From Actinocrispum wychmicini (GTDB lineage Bacteria; Actinomycetota; Actinomycetes; Mycobacteriales; Pseudonocardiaceae): a DNA stretch of 64,000 nt. The DNA lies in assembly GCF_004345645.1 (NCBI RefSeq), contig NZ_SLWS01000012.1, forward strand, positions 356,763 to 420,762, given 5' to 3'. The notes under the pieces are model-generated. The model searched no databases, was not told where the DNA came from, and saw only the letters and a list, made by a program, of their open reading frames with translations. Shown in pieces: positions 42,170 through 50,262 of the stretch (position 1 is its first letter; every line of letters begins with the position of its first letter). The position numbers and the translations under genes are program-made.

Positions 42170-43554
42170 GCGGCCGGGAGGTCGACCGTCACCCGGAGGC
42201 CGCCGCCGTCGGGCAGGTCCAGCCGCACCGAGCCGCCGGCCCGTTCGGCGAGCCGGCGCACGATCGACAGGCCCAGGCCGGAGCCGGTGACGTTCTGGTG
42301 CACACCGCTGCGCCAGAACCGGTCCGTCGCCCGTTCGAGCTCCTCCGGGCGCAGCCCCGGGCCGTGGTCGCGGACCGTGATCCGGACCCGGCTGTCCTGT
42401 GTGGACACGTCGACCGCGACGGTGGTCTCCTCGGCGGTGAACTTCAACGCATTGTCCAGCAAGGCGTCCAGCATCGTCTCGACGCTCCGGGGCGGGGCCA
42501 GGGCGGTCACGGGCGGGGTGGGCGCGGTCAGCACCAGCGAGACGTGCCGGGAGTCGGCCACCGCCTCCCAGTCGGTCATCCGTTGGGACACCGTGGCGAT
42601 CGCGTCGATCGGGACGAGCTCGCCGCCCAGGCCCTCCGAGCGGGCCATGGACAGCAGGTCGTCGACGATCTGGTTGAGCCGGTCGGTCTCCGCCATCGCC
42701 GCCGCGTGGTGCTCGGCCTCCTCGGCGTCGACGTGCCCTTCCAGGTTGCCCAGCCGTAACCGCAGCGCCGTCAACGGGTTGCGCAGCTGGTGGGAGGCGT
42801 CGGCGACGAAGGCGCGTTGCGCGGCAAGGGTGTCGCTCACGCTGGCCGCCATCTGGTCGAACGAACGGCTCAGGTGCCGCAGCTCGGACGGGCCGTGGCC
42901 GTCGTCGACCGCGGGCACCGGCTGGCCGCGCACCACCGCCGCCACCAGGCTGCCGGTCGCCTCGTCCAGCCGGCGGACCGGACGCAGGGTCCACGCCACG
43001 ACCGGCCACGCCACCAGGACGGCAAGGCCCAGCGCGAGCAGCCCGCCGACGACGATGATCACCCACCAGAGCAGCACCCGCCCGCGGGCCCGCGAGGTCG
43101 GCGACACCGTCACCACCGCGCCGCGCACCTCGCCGTCGGCCAGCACCGGCTCGGCGATCACCAGGTCGCCGCCGTCCCACGGCATCAGCAGGGTGTCCGA
43201 CTCGGGGCGCTTGCCGCCCAGCGCGCTGTCCAGTTGGTCGGCGTGGTCGGCGGCACGGAACGGCGGCCGGTCCTCCGGGCCGGAGCTGGCGATGATCTTG
43301 CGGTTCTGGTCGAACACGACCGTGTCGATCGAGTACACGTCGTGGTAACCGGCCAGCTGGTCGGACAGGGCGGTCGGCTGGTTCTCCAGCAGCGGCCGCT
43401 GGGCCAGCGAGGCGTACCGGCTGGTGTCGGTCAGCCGGTCCAGGAACAGCAGTTGCTGCTCGCGGGACGCCACGGACAGCGCCAGTGGCACCCCGAGGCC
43501 GACCACCAGCAGCGCGACCAGGGAGATGACGATCCCGAGGACTCGGACACGCAT
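42166..43554 (-). CDS. Two-component sensor histidine kinase
   Basis: A 462-residue membrane kinase: helix 1 at about 7-28, an extracytoplasmic sensor domain at 30-158 (double-Cache-like, YSIDTVVFDQNRKIIASSGPE), helix 2 at 160-187, HAMP linker, phospho-acceptor His255 in DASHQLRNPL, and an ATPase domain with NALKF, DHGPGL and GSGLGLSIV. It starts 4 nt after the response-regulator gene stop, the usual operon. The sensed signal is unknown; the TAXI protein encoded head-on is a candidate partner. Confidence 0.93.
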   Translation of the reverse strand: MRVRVLGIVISLVALLVVGLGVPLALSVASREQQLLFLDRLTDTSRYASLAQRPLLENQPTALSDQLAGYHDVYSIDTVVFDQNRKIIASSGPEDRPPFRAADHADQLDSALGGKRPESDTLLMPWDGGDLVIAEPVLADGEVRGAVVTVSPTSRARGRVLLWWVIIVVGGLLALGLAVLVAWPVVAWTLRPVRRLDEATGSLVAAVVRGQPVPAVDDGHGPSELRHLSRSFDQMAASVSDTLAAQRAFVADASHQLRNPLTALRLRLGNLEGHVDAEEAEHHAAAMAETDRLNQIVDDLLSMARSEGLGGELVPIDAIATVSQRMTDWEAVADSRHVSLVLTAPTPPVTALAPPRSVETMLDALLDNALKFTAEETTVAVDVSTQDSRVRITVRDHGPGLRPEELERATDRFWRSGVHQNVTGSGLGLSIVRRLAERAGGSVRLDLPDGGGLRVTVDLPAA

Positions 43555-43558
43555 GCCG

Positions 43559-44224
43559 TCACTCCGGCCGACCGGACAGCCGGTACCCGACCCCGCGCAC
43601 GGTCTCCACCAGGTCCGGGCGGCCCAGCTTGGTCCGCAGGGTGGCCAGGTGGACGTCCAGCGAACGGTTCTCGGCGGCGCCGTTGCGGCCCCACACCTCG
43701 GACAGCACCTGCTCGCGGCGGACCACCTCGCCGCGCGCGACCATGATCATCGACAGCACCTGGAACTCCTTGCGGGACAGGTTCACCGGTTCGCCATCCA
43801 CTCTGACCTCATGCCGGCCGATGTCCAGGGTCACGCCCCGGAACGTGACCGGCTCGCCCTGCGTGCCCTTGTCGCCGCTGCGCCGGCGGACCGCGTGCAC
43901 CCGGGCCACCAGCTCGCCGACGTCGTACGGCTTGACCAGGTAGTCGTCCGCGCCGGCCTGCAGGGCCTGGATCCGGTCGTCCACCTCGCCGCGGGCGGAC
44001 ACGACGATCACCGCCACGTCGCTCACCGCACGGATCTGACGACACAGCGTCATCCCGTCGATGTCGGGCAGACCCAGGTCCAACAGGATGACGTCGACCT
44101 CCCCGACGAGGTCGAGCACCCCGCGTCCGGCGGCCAGCCGCCGGACCGCCAGACCGCGCTTGACCAGGGCCGGGACCAGCGCGTGCGCCACCCGGTCGTC
44201 GTCCTCCACAAGGAGCACCCGCAC
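43559..44224 (-). CDS. OmpR/PhoB-family response regulator
   Basis: A 221-residue regulator. The receiver domain has the acidic pocket EDD (7-9), phospho-acceptor Asp49 (VILLDLGLPD) and conserved Lys in VKPYDVGEL. The winged-helix DNA-binding domain spans about 125-218 (NLSRKEFQVLSMIM, LRTKLGRPDLVETVRGVGYRL). First gene of the two-gene system with the kinase; divergent from gluA across 131 bp, so control of the glutamate uptake operon is possible but not shown. Confidence 0.94.
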   Translation of the reverse strand: MRVLLVEDDDRVAHALVPALVKRGLAVRRLAAGRGVLDLVGEVDVILLDLGLPDIDGMTLCRQIRAVSDVAVIVVSARGEVDDRIQALQAGADDYLVKPYDVGELVARVHAVRRRSGDKGTQGEPVTFRGVTLDIGRHEVRVDGEPVNLSRKEFQVLSMIMVARGEVVRREQVLSEVWGRNGAAENRSLDVHLATLRTKLGRPDLVETVRGVGYRLSGRPE

Positions 44225-44355
44225 GCGTGTCCCTCCGCATATGTCGTGACCATGTGACAGAGTTGAGACCCTAAGTGTTGCTCAAGGTCGCTGGACTGTC
44301 GCCAGGCGAGCCCCCTAGGTTTCCGCCAACGCACGTGTCCCTTCTGGGAGGATTC

Positions 44356-45111
44356 ATGACCGAAGCCGCCACCGTCGTGCCGATGATCCGGATGCACGCG
44401 GTCAACAAGCACTTCGGGCCGTTGCACGTCCTGAAGGACGTCACGCTGGAGGTCCCCAGGGGCGAAGTCGTCGTCGTGCTCGGCCCGTCCGGATCCGGCA
44501 AGTCGACCCTGTGCCGGTCCATCAACCGACTCGAACCGATCGACAACGGGGTGATCGAGATCGACGGCCGGCCGCTGCCCGCCGAGGGCAAGGACCTTGC
44601 CCGGCTGCGCGCGGACGTGGGCATGGTGTTCCAGTCGTTCAACCTCTTCGCGCACAAGACCATCGTGGAGAACGTGCTGCTCGCGCCGGTCAAGGTGCGC
44701 AGGGTGGCGAAGGACGAGGCCCGCCGGACCGGCATGGAACTGCTGGAACGCGTCGGCATCGCCAACCAGGCGGAGAAGTACCCGGCGCAGCTGTCCGGCG
44801 GGCAGCAGCAGCGCGCCGCGATCGCCCGGGCGCTCGCGATGCGCCCCAAAGTGATGCTGTTCGACGAGCCGACGTCCGCTTTGGACCCCGAAATGGTCCA
44901 GGAAGTACTGGACGTGATGACCAACCTCGCCAAGGAGGGCATGACCATGCTCGTCGTGACCCATGAGATGGGTTTCGCGCGCCGGGCAGCCGATCGGGTG
45001 ATTTTCATGTCCGACGGCGAGGTCGTGGAGGACTCCACTCCGGACGCCTTCTTCACCGCGCCGAAATCCAACCGGGCAAAAGACTTCCTTGGCAAGATCC
45101 TCACCCACTGA
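44356..45111 (+). CDS. gluA: Glutamate ABC transporter ATP-binding protein
   Basis: A 251-residue ABC ATPase of the polar-amino-acid uptake type: Walker A GPSGSGKST (43-51), Q-loop VFQSFNLF, signature LSGGQQQR, Walker B MLFDEPTSALDPE and switch His in VVTHEMGF. It energises uptake through GluCD. The ATG at 44356 follows GGGAGGA; the frame is open to 44275 but without a site. First gene of gluABCD, organised as in Corynebacterium. Confidence 0.95.
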   Translation: MTEAATVVPMIRMHAVNKHFGPLHVLKDVTLEVPRGEVVVVLGPSGSGKSTLCRSINRLEPIDNGVIEIDGRPLPAEGKDLARLRADVGMVFQSFNLFAHKTIVENVLLAPVKVRRVAKDEARRTGMELLERVGIANQAEKYPAQLSGGQQQRAAIARALAMRPKVMLFDEPTSALDPEMVQEVLDVMTNLAKEGMTMLVVTHEMGFARRAADRVIFMSDGEVVEDSTPDAFFTAPKSNRAKDFLGKILTH

Positions 45112-45162
45112 GCTCCCCGCACTGTGGTGTGCTCCCGTACGTGAAATTGGAAGGAACGTTTG

Positions 45163-46044
45163 ATGCGATTCAGTCGCACTGTGCGTGCCGGCGTCGTGGT
45201 GACGGCGCTGGCTCTCGCCGTCACCGCCTGCGGCGGGAAGAAGAACGACACCGGAACAGGCTCAGGCACCAGTGGCACGACCAGCGGTGGTTCCGGCCTG
45301 GTCGCCAAGGCCAAGAACGACAAGAAGCTGGTCGTCGGGATCAAGTTCGACCAGCCCGGCCTCGGCCTGAAGACGCCGGACGGCAAGTACACCGGGTTCG
45401 ACGTCGACGTGGCCACGTATGTGGCCAAGCAGCTCGGCGTGGACGCGGCCAACATCACCTGGAAAGAGGCGCAGTCCGCGGAGCGCGAGAACCTGATCAA
45501 GAAGGGCGAGGTCGACTTCATCGTCGCCACCTACTCGATCACCGACAAGCGCAAGAACGACGTGAGCTTCGCCGGCCCATACTACGTGGCACACCAGGAC
45601 CTGCTGGTGAAGTCGTCCAACAACGACATCACCGGTCCGGAGTCGCTGAACAACAACAAGAAGCTCTGCTCGGTCAAGGGCTCGACGCCCGCCCAGAACG
45701 TCCAGACCAAGTACGCCAACAAGGTGCAGCTGCAGGAGTTCGGCAAGTACTCCGACTGCATCACCCCGCTGCTCAACGGCGCCCTTGACGCCATGACCAC
45801 CGACGACATCATCCTCGCCGGCTACGCCGCCCAGCACTCCGGCCAGCTCAAGCTGGTGGGCAAGGGTTTCACCGACGAAAAGTACGGCATCGGCCTGAAG
45901 AAGGGCGACACCGAGGGCCAGGCCGCCATCAACAAGGCGATCACCGACATGCAGTCCAGCGGCGAGTGGAAGAAGGCGCTCGAGGCCGCCATGGGAACGT
46001 CGTACAAGATCCCGTCGCCGCCGGAGATCACCGAGAAGTCGTAG
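45163..46044 (+). CDS. gluB: Glutamate-binding lipoprotein
   Basis: A 293-residue lipoprotein with lipobox VTAC (Cys23), a Gly/Thr/Ser linker, and a type-II periplasmic binding domain (KLVVGIKFDQPGLGLK, YTGFDVDVATYVAKQLGV, LLVKSSNNDI). It captures glutamate or related amino acids for the transporter. GGAAGGAACG precedes the ATG. A stable hairpin follows, which probably holds downstream expression below that of the binding protein. Confidence 0.94.
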   Translation: MRFSRTVRAGVVVTALALAVTACGGKKNDTGTGSGTSGTTSGGSGLVAKAKNDKKLVVGIKFDQPGLGLKTPDGKYTGFDVDVATYVAKQLGVDAANITWKEAQSAERENLIKKGEVDFIVATYSITDKRKNDVSFAGPYYVAHQDLLVKSSNNDITGPESLNNNKKLCSVKGSTPAQNVQTKYANKVQLQEFGKYSDCITPLLNGALDAMTTDDIILAGYAAQHSGQLKLVGKGFTDEKYGIGLKKGDTEGQAAINKAITDMQSSGEWKKALEAAMGTSYKIPSPPEITEKS

Positions 46045-46062
46045 ACGTGCCGTAACCCGATC

Positions 46063-46088
46063 CCGGGGGCACCCACGGGTGCCCCCGG
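46063..46088 (+). terminator. Intra-operon hairpin between gluB and gluC
   Basis: CCGGGGGCACCC (46063-46074) and GGGTGCCCCCGG (46077-46088) form 11-12 perfect base pairs with a very small loop, 18 nt after the gluB stop and 27 nt before gluC. It looks like a partial terminator or 3'-end stabiliser that raises gluB mRNA over gluCD, a common device in binding-protein operons. Confidence 0.65.
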
Positions 46089-46114
46089 TCGTCTTCGCCG
46101 GCAAAGGAGCTCGG

Positions 46115-46792
46115 GTGGACTTTCTCAGCAACTACGACTTGCTCGGAGCGTTCTGGACCACGATCAAGCTGGTCTTCTACTCGGCCATCGGCTCGTTGAT
46201 CTGGGGAACGATCTTGGCCGCCATGCGGGTCAGCCCCATCCCAATCATGCGCGGCTTCGGCACGGTCTACGTCAACATCTTCCGCAACACCCCGCTGACC
46301 GTGCTGCTGTTGTTCACATCCGTCGGCCTCTCGTACACGCTGGGCGTGCAGCTGTCCGCGCCGGACTCACCGACGTCGTTGGCGGACAACTCCTTCCGGC
46401 TGGCGCTTATGGGCTTCATCGCCTACACGTCGACGTTCGTCTGCGAGTCGATGCGTTCGGGCATCAACGCGGTGCCGACCGGCCAGGCCGAGGCGGCCCG
46501 CGCGCTGGGCCTTTCGTTCAACCAGGTGCTGCGGATCATCGTGCTGCCGCAGGCGTTCCGTTCGGTACTCGCTCCGCTGACAAGCGTGCTCATCGCCCTG
46601 ATCAAGAACACTACGGTCGCGGCCGTCATCGGCGTCCCCGAAGCCGCCCTGCTGATGTCCAAGATGGTGGAGAACGAGTCCGACAGCCTGTTGCTGGTGT
46701 TCCTGGTCTTCGCCGTCGGGTTCGTGATCCTGACCCTGCCCCTCGGCCTGTTCCTCGGCCGGGTCGCCAAGAAACTCGAGGTCAAGCGATGA
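46115..46792 (+). CDS. gluC: Glutamate ABC transporter permease
   Basis: A 225-residue membrane permease of the HisMQ/GlnP type with about five helices and the EAA loop ESMRSGINAVPTGQAEAARALGLS that contacts the ATPase. The GTG at 46115 follows AAAGGAG. Its stop overlaps the gluD ATG (ATGA), so the two permeases are made in equal amounts. Confidence 0.94.
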   Translation: MDFLSNYDLLGAFWTTIKLVFYSAIGSLIWGTILAAMRVSPIPIMRGFGTVYVNIFRNTPLTVLLLFTSVGLSYTLGVQLSAPDSPTSLADNSFRLALMGFIAYTSTFVCESMRSGINAVPTGQAEAARALGLSFNQVLRIIVLPQAFRSVLAPLTSVLIALIKNTTVAAVIGVPEAALLMSKMVENESDSLLLVFLVFAVGFVILTLPLGLFLGRVAKKLEVKR

Positions 46793-47703
46793 GCGCCGCA
46801 ACGACGCTGCTGTACGACGCGCCAGGGCCAAGGGCGAAGAGGCGCAACGCGGTCATCACCACGCTGTTCGTCGTCCTGCTGCTGTACGTCGTCTATCTCG
46901 TCTACAGTGGATTCGACGAGAAGGGGCAGTGGGCGGGCGCGCTGTGGAAGCCGTTCATCACGTGGTCCACATGGGACCAGTTCCTGATTCCCGGCCTGCT
47001 GAACACGCTCAAGGCGGCCGCGATCTCGATCGTGATCGCGCTGCCTGTCGGCGCGCTGCTCGGCGTCGGACGGCTGTCGCGGCACCCATGGGTGCGGATC
47101 CCGGCAGGCGCGGTCGTGGAGTTCTTCCGGGCCATCCCGGTCCTGCTGATGATGGTGTTCGGGGCCGAGCTGTACTCGATCTACACCGACATCGACGCGG
47201 ACGTCCGGCCGCTGTTCGCCGCTGTCACCGGACTGGTCCTGTACAACGCCTCCGTGCTGGCCGAGGTGTTCCGGGCAGGCATCAACGCGCTGCCCACGGG
47301 ACAGACCGAAGCCGCACACGCGCTGGGCATGCGCAAGACACAGGTCATGGTCAGTGTGTTGCTGCCGCAGGCGGTCACGCTGATGCTGCCGGCAATCGTC
47401 AGCCAGCTCGTGGTGGCGTTGAAAGACACTGCCCTCGCCGGCCAGCTCACCGTGGGCTACACGGAGTTGATCAGGACGTCCGGCGGCATCACCGGCAACT
47501 TCGCCAACACCATCCCGACCTTGATCGTGGTGGCCATCCTGTACATCCTGATGAACCTGCTGCTCTCCACGCTGGCATCCGCGATGGAACGGCGCCTGTC
47601 CCGCCGGCGAAACCGGCCGGCGCGGGGCGTCAAGGCGGACAAGATCGAACCCGTCCTGGTCCACATCGGTACGGACGCGGACACCGGCCGGGCTGATGGT
47701 TAG
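46789..47703 (+). CDS. gluD: Glutamate ABC transporter permease
   Basis: A 304-residue second permease with a longer N terminus, five to six helices, and the EAA loop VFRAGINALPTGQTEAAHALGMR. The C-terminal 45 residues are polar and basic (RRLSRRRNRPARGVKADK) and probably cytoplasmic. Coupled to gluC by ATGA. A terminator hairpin follows 27 nt after its stop. Confidence 0.94.
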   Translation: MSAATTLLYDAPGPRAKRRNAVITTLFVVLLLYVVYLVYSGFDEKGQWAGALWKPFITWSTWDQFLIPGLLNTLKAAAISIVIALPVGALLGVGRLSRHPWVRIPAGAVVEFFRAIPVLLMMVFGAELYSIYTDIDADVRPLFAAVTGLVLYNASVLAEVFRAGINALPTGQTEAAHALGMRKTQVMVSVLLPQAVTLMLPAIVSQLVVALKDTALAGQLTVGYTELIRTSGGITGNFANTIPTLIVVAILYILMNLLLSTLASAMERRLSRRRNRPARGVKADKIEPVLVHIGTDADTGRADG

Positions 47704-47730
47704 GCCGTTCTTCTCCGTCACAACTGCTTT

Positions 47731-47758
47731 GGCCCGCCTTGTCCCGGCAAGGCGGGCC
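47731..47758 (+). terminator. Terminator of gluABCD
   Basis: GGCCCGCCTTG (47731-47741) and CAAGGCGGGCC (47748-47758) form a perfect 11-bp stem with loop TCCCGG after the last gene of the operon. Confidence 0.85.
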
Positions 47759-48077
47759 CAAGGCGTGTTCCTGTCATGAAGGACGCCGATCCGGGCGGCG
47801 GGAGCACATCGGCACCCCCAGTGACCGGCTGACCTACCCCGCCGGCCCGGCGCGTCGTGATGTGCGAGCCGGCCCACGCCACACCCCTGCAACGCGGGCC
47901 CAGCTCGCACCGGTTCCCGACCCGACTGTTCACCTTTTTGAACGACTCCACTCTTTCGTCCCGACCCACGGATGTCAAGTAAGATGACCCCCCACTGGGA
48001 ACAGGACTGGACACGGTGACACCCTTCCGTTCAGATTGGTGAACGTAAGACGGATACTCCGACCTGAGGGGGCAGGA
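47759..48077. other. Intergenic region before the XRE gene
   Basis: This stretch holds no gene I can support. The half nearest the XRE gene is less GC-rich, with TAAGAT about 95 bp upstream of the GTG as a possible -10 element but no good -35 partner. A GGGGGCAGGA ribosome-binding site ends it. Confidence 0.5.
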
Positions 48078-48527
48078 GTGAGTAATGGCCCGATGATCGG
48101 CCGTGATGCGCTGTCGGCGAAACTCGACGCGCTGATTCAGGAGCACTACGCCGGCCGCAAAGTTCCGGGCACCGCGGCGATCGCGAAGGAAATTCGGGAA
48201 CAGACGGGTTTTCGGATCTCCACCGGAACCCTGCACAAACTCCGCACCGGCCAGACCGAGGTGCCCACCGGTTCCCGACTGGAGGCGCTGGCCGCGTTCT
48301 TCGGCCGGCCAATGGCCTATTTTCTGGACCATGAGGCGAGCACCGACGACATGAATCTCGCGGTCGCTCTGCGCGACAAGGGAGTGCGCGCGATCGCGCT
48401 GCGGTCCGCTGACCTGTCGGAAAAGAGTCAGAAGGCCATTCTGGACATGATCGACCGGGCCAGGGAGATAGAACGGATTGATTCTCCGGTTAATGATCGT
48501 CTGGACGCCCCCGCGGAAGACGACTAG
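48078..48527 (+). CDS. XRE-family helix-turn-helix regulator
   Basis: A 149-residue protein with a helix-turn-helix at about 25-85 (GTAAIAKEIREQTGFRISTGTLHKLRTGQTEVP, a Cro/CI-like arrangement, here split by a longer loop) followed by FFGRPMAYFLD and an acidic tail. The family partners ImmA/IrrE-type metalloproteins. The GTG at 48078 follows GGGGGCAGGA; ATG at 48093 is an alternative. It is followed after 50 nt by the ImmA/IrrE gene and then a membrane protein, a recurrent actinobacterial triad. Confidence 0.85.
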   Translation: MSNGPMIGRDALSAKLDALIQEHYAGRKVPGTAAIAKEIREQTGFRISTGTLHKLRTGQTEVPTGSRLEALAAFFGRPMAYFLDHEASTDDMNLAVALRDKGVRAIALRSADLSEKSQKAILDMIDRAREIERIDSPVNDRLDAPAEDD

Positions 48528-48577
48528 TTTTTCCCTCGTGCCCCCCGGTAGACCCGAACGATTCTGAGGACTGTGGC

Positions 48578-49087
48578 GTGGTTCCGCGACCCGCGAGCCG
48601 GCTACGCAAGCGCTGCACGGCCATGGTCCGCCGGCTGTGCCTTCCGGATCCCTTCTCCGTTTCCGCCCTGTGCGACTCGATCGCCGCGCAACGCGGCCGA
48701 AAGCTGTACCTGCACCCGCTGGACAAGCCGGACGGCGTGGTCGACATGCCGTGCGGAATGTGGGTCGCCACCGACGTGGCCGACCACGTCTTCTTCGAAC
48801 AGCAGACGAGCACTTTCCACCAGGAACACATCATTCTGCACGAACTCGGGCACATGATCTGCGGGCATACGATCGCGAGCCTCGGCGACGGATTCGACCC
48901 GGCCGCGGTCGGGTCGGACGACACCGGCGAAATCGTCCGGCAGGCGCTGACCAGGGCCAGCTACAACACCGTGCAGGAACGTGAAGCAGAACTGGTAGCC
49001 ACGCTGATCCGGGAACGCGGCAGGCAGATCAACGGCCTGAGCGAGTCCGAACGCCGGCTCGGCAAGGCGCTGGGATTCGGCGAGTGA
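48578..49087 (+). CDS. ImmA/IrrE-type metallopeptidase-like protein
   Basis: A 169-residue soluble protein with the zinc motif HELGH (88-92) and a later glutamate in EREAELVA, the arrangement of ImmA/IrrE-like gluzincins that cleave XRE repressors in response to signals. Its natural target is likely the XRE regulator encoded upstream (inference from family and order). The basic N terminus (RLRKRCTAMVRR) is atypical. The GTG start follows GAGGA. Its TGA overlaps the next GTG (GTGA). Confidence 0.85.
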   Translation: MVPRPASRLRKRCTAMVRRLCLPDPFSVSALCDSIAAQRGRKLYLHPLDKPDGVVDMPCGMWVATDVADHVFFEQQTSTFHQEHIILHELGHMICGHTIASLGDGFDPAAVGSDDTGEIVRQALTRASYNTVQEREAELVATLIRERGRQINGLSESERRLGKALGFGE

Positions 49088-50262
49088 ACCCCGACCTGAT
49101 CAGGGTCGTCCTGCTGTGTCTGTGCTGGCCGGTCGTGCTGCTGCGGGTCGCCGCGGTCCGGGTCGCGGACCAGCGTCTCCTCTGGTTCACGTTGGTGATG
49201 CAGGGTCTTGGCCTGACCGTGCTGCAGACCCCGGTGATGCTCGGCATTCAGCGGACGACCGGGGTCCCTCGAATCGAAAGCCTGATTTCGAGCCTGCTCG
49301 CCTCGGTCGTCGCGGTGCTGCTGTTGATGGTCGCGCTGCGGATCTCGTCGTCCGACACGGTGTCCGCACGCTGGAGCCGCCGGATGGCGCTCTACTGCGG
49401 CGCCACCGCGGTCGTCATGGTGACGACGTTCACGGTGGTCACCGTGCGGCACATCCCCACCAGGGACCGGTTCCTGCCCGTCATCGGCGAGTTCAGCGCG
49501 CACACGGTCTACTGGATCGCCTACCTGACGTACATGATCGTGGTGAGCGTGTGGACGACGTCGCTGTTCTGGCGCCAGATCCGGCGCGTCGCGGCCAAGG
49601 TGCTGAAGTTCGCGCTGCTGGCCCTGGCGCTGGGCACGACCACGTTCCTGGTGTTCCTCGGCACCCGTGTGGCGTCCCTGTTCTCCGCGTCGCCACAGCT
49701 GCCGGCGTTCGGGGTCTACGTGTCGTCGATCTACTCGATCAGCGTCACGGTCGGGTGTTCGCTCGCGATCATCCTGCCGTTGAGCCAAGGCGTGGCCAGC
49801 TGGTGGCGGCGGAACCGGCTCTACCCGCTCTGGCGGGCGCTGTGCGACGCGTCGCCGCACATCGCGCTGACCCCGCCGCGGAGCCGGTGGCGGGACGCGC
49901 TGACGCTGCGCGACAACCGGCACCAGCTGCACAGGCGGCTCGTGGAGATCCGTGACGGCCTGCTGATCATGCGGGAGTGGATCACGCCAGCGACCCACGA
50001 CCGGATCGTCGCGGCGCTCGCCGCCGAGCGCCTGCCGAACCGGGACGCCGCCGTGACGGCCTGCTGGGTTCGGGTCGCGCTGCGAGTCCGCGCGAACGGA
50101 GTCGAGCGGGTCGCCAAGCCGATCGACCTCGCTGGTCAGGGCGGCGTGGACACCGAGACCGAGCTGTGCTGGCTGACCGCGGTCGCCAAGTCGTGGACAT
50201 CACCGGTGGTGGCCAGGTGCGCGGCCATGATCGACGTCAAGGCGCCCGAGCTCACGTCGTGA
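49084..50262 (+). CDS. MAB_1171c-like putative membrane transporter or receptor
   Basis: A 392-residue protein with about seven hydrophobic helices in the first 245 residues and a cytoplasmic helical C-terminal domain of about 145 residues (RNRLYPLWRALCDASPHIAL). This is the layout of the actinobacterial family annotated MAB_1171c putative transporter, which is usually found with XRE and ImmA/IrrE genes. Transport has not been shown to my knowledge; a seven-helix receptor feeding the peptidase is equally plausible. Coupled to the peptidase gene by GTGA; 11-bp overlap with the convergent amidohydrolase. Confidence 0.82.
   Translation: MNPDLIRVVLLCLCWPVVLLRVAAVRVADQRLLWFTLVMQGLGLTVLQTPVMLGIQRTTGVPRIESLISSLLASVVAVLLLMVALRISSSDTVSARWSRRMALYCGATAVVMVTTFTVVTVRHIPTRDRFLPVIGEFSAHTVYWIAYLTYMIVVSVWTTSLFWRQIRRVAAKVLKFALLALALGTTTFLVFLGTRVASLFSASPQLPAFGVYVSSIYSISVTVGCSLAIILPLSQGVASWWRRNRLYPLWRALCDASPHIALTPPRSRWRDALTLRDNRHQLHRRLVEIRDGLLIMREWITPATHDRIVAALAAERLPNRDAAVTACWVRVALRVRANGVERVAKPIDLAGQGGVDTETELCWLTAVAKSWTSPVVARCAAMIDVKAPELTS

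Noticed and set aside
39808..42759. 983-codon + strand frame
   Set aside because: It runs antisense through miaB and out of frame through the TAXI gene; no protein-like features.
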